A DNA stretch of 64,000 bases from Enterobacteriaceae bacterium UBA7338. GTDB lineage: Bacteria; Pseudomonadota; Gammaproteobacteria; Enterobacterales; Enterobacteriaceae. Under the pieces are notes generated by a model. It was given only the letters and a program-made list of their open reading frames with translations. It did not search any database and was not told where the DNA came from. Where the stretch lies: contig DKPJ01000017.1 in the NCBI GenBank assembly GCA_002480085.1, forward strand, positions 310,001-374,000, given 5' to 3'. Positions 61,793 to 64,000 of this stretch are shown here, in pieces (positions within the stretch are counted from its first letter, which is position 1; the number at the start of each line of letters is the position of its first letter). The translations under genes and the position numbers were made by a program.

Positions 61793-62854
61793 ATGTCATG
61801 GGATAATGTAAAAGGGGTTAGCTCCGCGCAGATCTGGACCGATAACCCGGATATGACTCAGGCGTATCTTTTTGCCAACGGTAACCATCAGGTTAAATTA
61901 ACCGTTGGACTCAGTCTCACGCTGAGCGACGCCACCCAGCCCGGTCCAACCGAAGATGAGGTTAAGGCCGCACTTACTCTGGTTGACTATGAAACCGGTG
62001 CCGGAGTCAGGTTTATAAAGACCGGTGCGAAAGGTGGCTATGATTATGTCTATCAGCCAAACATGTCTGCGACCATCAACGTTCTTTCTGCCAGCGACAC
62101 CAGTAATCCCGGTGCGTACCAGTATGAGCTGGATTACTATGTTTCAAGCGACAGCACAATTAACGCTAACTACGCCTCTGAAAAAGTAGCGTTATTCTTG
62201 TCTTATATTAATTCCAGCGGTACAGAGGTAGATTACAACACGGCGAGCGGCAGTAAATCACAAAGCTATGTGGCAGTAACGGTGTATCCGCCTAAAAAGT
62301 ATGGTACTGCAGGTTCATCATCAACGCCGGTAATTATAGCATTGAAAGATGACAAGCCAAATTACACTAACGAACAGACAGCAAATGAGTCTAACGAGAA
62401 AGTTTCCATTTATCAATTAAGAATAGATGATGGCTATTTTAGAATAATTTCATTCCAGGCAAACAATACAGTTCAGTCACCTAATCCATTCACCAGGCGT
62501 GCAACAAATAATTCGTCAGGGGGTGCTGGTCACTATCCTGTCTGGGCAACCTATGAAGCTTTTCTTCCTGTTCAAAATAAAATAAACCAAGGGGCAGCAT
62601 CCTATGACAGTAAGTTAACAATCACATACAATAACAACAACTACGCGTACTTCTCACTTACCGTTACAGTAAATCAAGAGCAAAATGAAATAATCTTTAT
62701 TCATTTCTATAGTGAAATTAACGATACAAGTGAGGTTGGGTTTGTTAATAATACTAGCACTGCATCTCTTTTTGCTTTAGATCAATTTGGTAATGAATTG
62801 AATGTGATTGTAAGCGAAGATAATGATGGTATTAAAATTGATAGTGTTACTTAA
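61793..62854 (+). CDS. Unknown beta-rich protein, paralogue 2
   Basis: Not recognised. A 353-residue homologue of the gene before it. By eye about 39 of the first 65 residues are identical (MSWDNV, IWTD, GPTEDEV and others). The next part (residues about 66-300) is much more diverged, retaining only VALFL, QSYVAVTVYPPKKYG, RIDDGYF and the W of the ATYEAF region, and the tail again has VNQEQNEIIF and LDQFGN. The first 17 coding bases and the upstream GAGGTAATAAA are also shared, indicating a tandem duplication. No signal peptide. A 12-base-pair hairpin follows. Confidence 0.75.
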   Translation: MSWDNVKGVSSAQIWTDNPDMTQAYLFANGNHQVKLTVGLSLTLSDATQPGPTEDEVKAALTLVDYETGAGVRFIKTGAKGGYDYVYQPNMSATINVLSASDTSNPGAYQYELDYYVSSDSTINANYASEKVALFLSYINSSGTEVDYNTASGSKSQSYVAVTVYPPKKYGTAGSSSTPVIIALKDDKPNYTNEQTANESNEKVSIYQLRIDDGYFRIISFQANNTVQSPNPFTRRATNNSSGGAGHYPVWATYEAFLPVQNKINQGAASYDSKLTITYNNNNYAYFSLTVTVNQEQNEIIFIHFYSEINDTSEVGFVNNTSTASLFALDQFGNELNVIVSEDNDGIKIDSVT

Positions 62855-62881
62855 ATTTAAGCTGTCGTTATGTATATTGCA

Positions 62882-62909
62882 AACGCATTAGCCTACTGGC
62901 TAATGCGTT
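62882..62909. terminator. Hairpin between paralogue 2 and mqo
   Basis: A perfect 12-base-pair stem (AACGCATTAGCC with GGCTAATGCGTT) and a TACT loop. Only short T-tracts follow on either side (GTTTAAG and TGCAATA), so termination strength is uncertain. It separates the convergent ends of the paralogue operon and mqo. Confidence 0.7.
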
Positions 62910-62920
62910 GTTTAAGAAAC

Positions 62921-64000
62921 TCAAGCCGGATCCGTCACCGCCTCAATCTCAACCTGCGGTTCCTTCTGCTTCTGCGCCTTCGGCACAGGTGCCACGTCTA
63001 CCACCGGCGGCTGCGCATACGTCAGACCCAATATTTCGCTGGTCTGCTGCAATACGCGCTGGGTGGCTTCGACGTTGCCGTTCAGCTGCGTGCCAAAGCT
63101 CGGGATGATCTCCTTCAGCTTCGCCTGCCACGCGGGTGAGGCGAATTGGGCTGCAAAGACCTTCTTCATCAGCTCCAGCATGATAGGCGCTGCGGTAGAG
63201 GCTCCCGGCGAGGCGCCGAGCAGCGCGGCAATGGTGCCCTGCCGATCGCTGACCACTTCGGTACCGAGACGCAGTACCCCGCCCAGGAGCGGATCGCGCT
63301 TGATGATCTGCACCCGCTGGCCCGCCTGCCACAGACGCCACTCCTCTTTCTTCGCCTGCGGATAGTACTCCCGCAGGGCGGCAAAGCGCGCGTCGTCGTT
63401 CTGCAGCACCTGGCCCACCAGATATTTCACCAGGCTGAAGTTGGTCAAGCCTACCTTCACCATCGGCATCAGGTTAGACGGCGTGGTTGAACGCGGCAGA
63501 TCCCACAGGGAGCCGTTCTTGAGGAATTTCGTTGAGAAGGTGGCAAACGGTCCGAACAGCAGCACGCGCTTGCCGTTAAGGATGCGGGTATCGATATGCG
63601 GAACCGACATCGGCGGCGCGCCGACCGACGCCTGACCATAGACCTTCGCGAGGTGGCGATTCACCACCTCAGGGTTGTCCGACACCAGGAACTGGCCGCC
63701 CACCGGGAACCCGGCGAAATCCCGCGCTTCCGGAATGCCGGACTCCTGTAATAGTTTCAGCGCCGCGCCGCCCGCCCCGATAAAGACAAACTTCGCCACG
63801 ATAGTACGGGTGCTGCGGGGGTGATTAACGTCGGCAACGGTGACCGCCCAGCGGCCATCGGCGTTGCGTTTAATGGCGCGCACTTCGGTGCTGAGGTTAA
63901 GAGAGAAGTTGTCGCGTTTTTGCAGAGAGACCACCAGCTGGCGGGCGATCTCGCCAAAGTTAACGTCCGTCCCTAGCTCGGTGCGGGTGGCGGCAATCTT
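62921..64000 (-). CDS. mqo: Malate:quinone oxidoreductase, 5' end beyond window
   Basis: Membrane-associated FAD enzyme oxidising malate to oxaloacetate with electron transfer to quinone in the TCA cycle. The frame runs to the last base of the window (360 codons including stop), so the N-terminal part with the FAD motif is missing. Seen: KIAATRTELGTDVNFGEI at the window edge, FVFIGAGGAALKLLQESGIP, GGQFLVSDNPEVVNRHLAKVYGQASVGAPPMSVPHID, and GTIAALLGASPGASTAAPIM. The lysine- and proline-rich end differs from E. coli (VPKAQKQKEPQVE). In E. coli mqo lies elsewhere relative to proL, so the order here is a difference between genera. Confidence 0.95.
   Translation of the reverse strand, partial: KIAATRTELGTDVNFGEIARQLVVSLQKRDNFSLNLSTEVRAIKRNADGRWAVTVADVNHPRSTRTIVAKFVFIGAGGAALKLLQESGIPEARDFAGFPVGGQFLVSDNPEVVNRHLAKVYGQASVGAPPMSVPHIDTRILNGKRVLLFGPFATFSTKFLKNGSLWDLPRSTTPSNLMPMVKVGLTNFSLVKYLVGQVLQNDDARFAALREYYPQAKKEEWRLWQAGQRVQIIKRDPLLGGVLRLGTEVVSDRQGTIAALLGASPGASTAAPIMLELMKKVFAAQFASPAWQAKLKEIIPSFGTQLNGNVEATQRVLQQTSEILGLTYAQPPVVDVAPVPKAQKQKEPQVEIEAVTDPA

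Noticed and set aside
60510..62920. Integrated island with att repeats at tRNA-Pro
   Set aside because: I looked for a repeated tRNA 3' end downstream (sequence like GTGCCGACCA) before mqo and saw none, and no integrase; only the hotspot position supports an island.

Overview
The window is chromosomal DNA of an Enterobacteriaceae. Gene order and protein sequences follow the 47-49 minute region of Escherichia coli (dld, pbpG, yohC-yohF, yohP, mdtQ, dusC, yohJK, cdd, sanA, mgl, galS, yeiB, folE, yeiG, cirA, lysP, yeiE, yeiH, nfo, fru, setB, yeiP, yeiR, lpxT, mepS, yej genes, tRNA-Pro), but with higher GC and many substitutions. The accessory content (an emrE homologue after sanA, uxuA next to a yeiQ/uxuB homologue, mqo after tRNA-Pro) suggests a relative such as Enterobacter, Leclercia or Lelliottia rather than E. 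coli. Genus is an inference; no rRNA is present.

Layout. 1-11289: envelope and nucleoside genes: dld (cut by the window edge), an acetyltransferase, pbpG, yohC, yohD, yohF, the tiny membrane protein yohP, an intact mdtQ, dusC, the yohJK pair, cdd with its CRP/CytR-type promoter, and sanA. 11301-11587: a three-copy BIME. 11595-16261: an accessory block with a degenerate EAL-HDOD protein, an EmrE-type pump, a four-gene membrane cluster ending in a YetF-type protein, then the oppositely oriented yciG-yciF stress genes followed by an unlisted 28-codon gene. 16589-21520: mglBAC and galS with CRP and gal operators. 21676-25764: yeiB, folE, an MFS transporter and yeiG. 26191-27370: an AT-rich insert carrying a LysR-type regulator overlapping a small holin-like membrane protein. 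27421-34190: cirA with a Fur box, lysP, yeiE/yeiH and nfo. 34272-38053: fruBKA with two Cra operators. 38425-46450: setB, yeiW, efpL, divergent uxuA/yeiQ with uronate-type operators, yeiR, lpxT, mepS. 46674-52205: the yejABEF peptide transporter. 52229-60357: yejG, bcr, rsuA, radD, rplY, yejK, yejL, yejM. 60433-60509: tRNA-Pro(GGG). 60697-62854: two tandem, AT-rich paralogues of unknown function inserted between the tRNA and mqo. 62921-64000: 3' part of mqo.

Functional themes: regulated sugar uptake (galactose, fructose, hexuronate), nucleoside salvage, cell-wall and lipid A remodelling (PbpG, MepS, LpxT, YejM, SanA), RNA modification and translation (DusC, RsuA, EfpL, L25), and DNA maintenance (Nfo, RadD, YejK). 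The parts that ordinary annotation does not explain are the paralogue pair after tRNA-Pro, the LysR/holin-like insert, and the YetF-containing membrane cluster with its neighbouring hairpins and microgene. Assignments rest on recognising protein families by eye; no database search was run.
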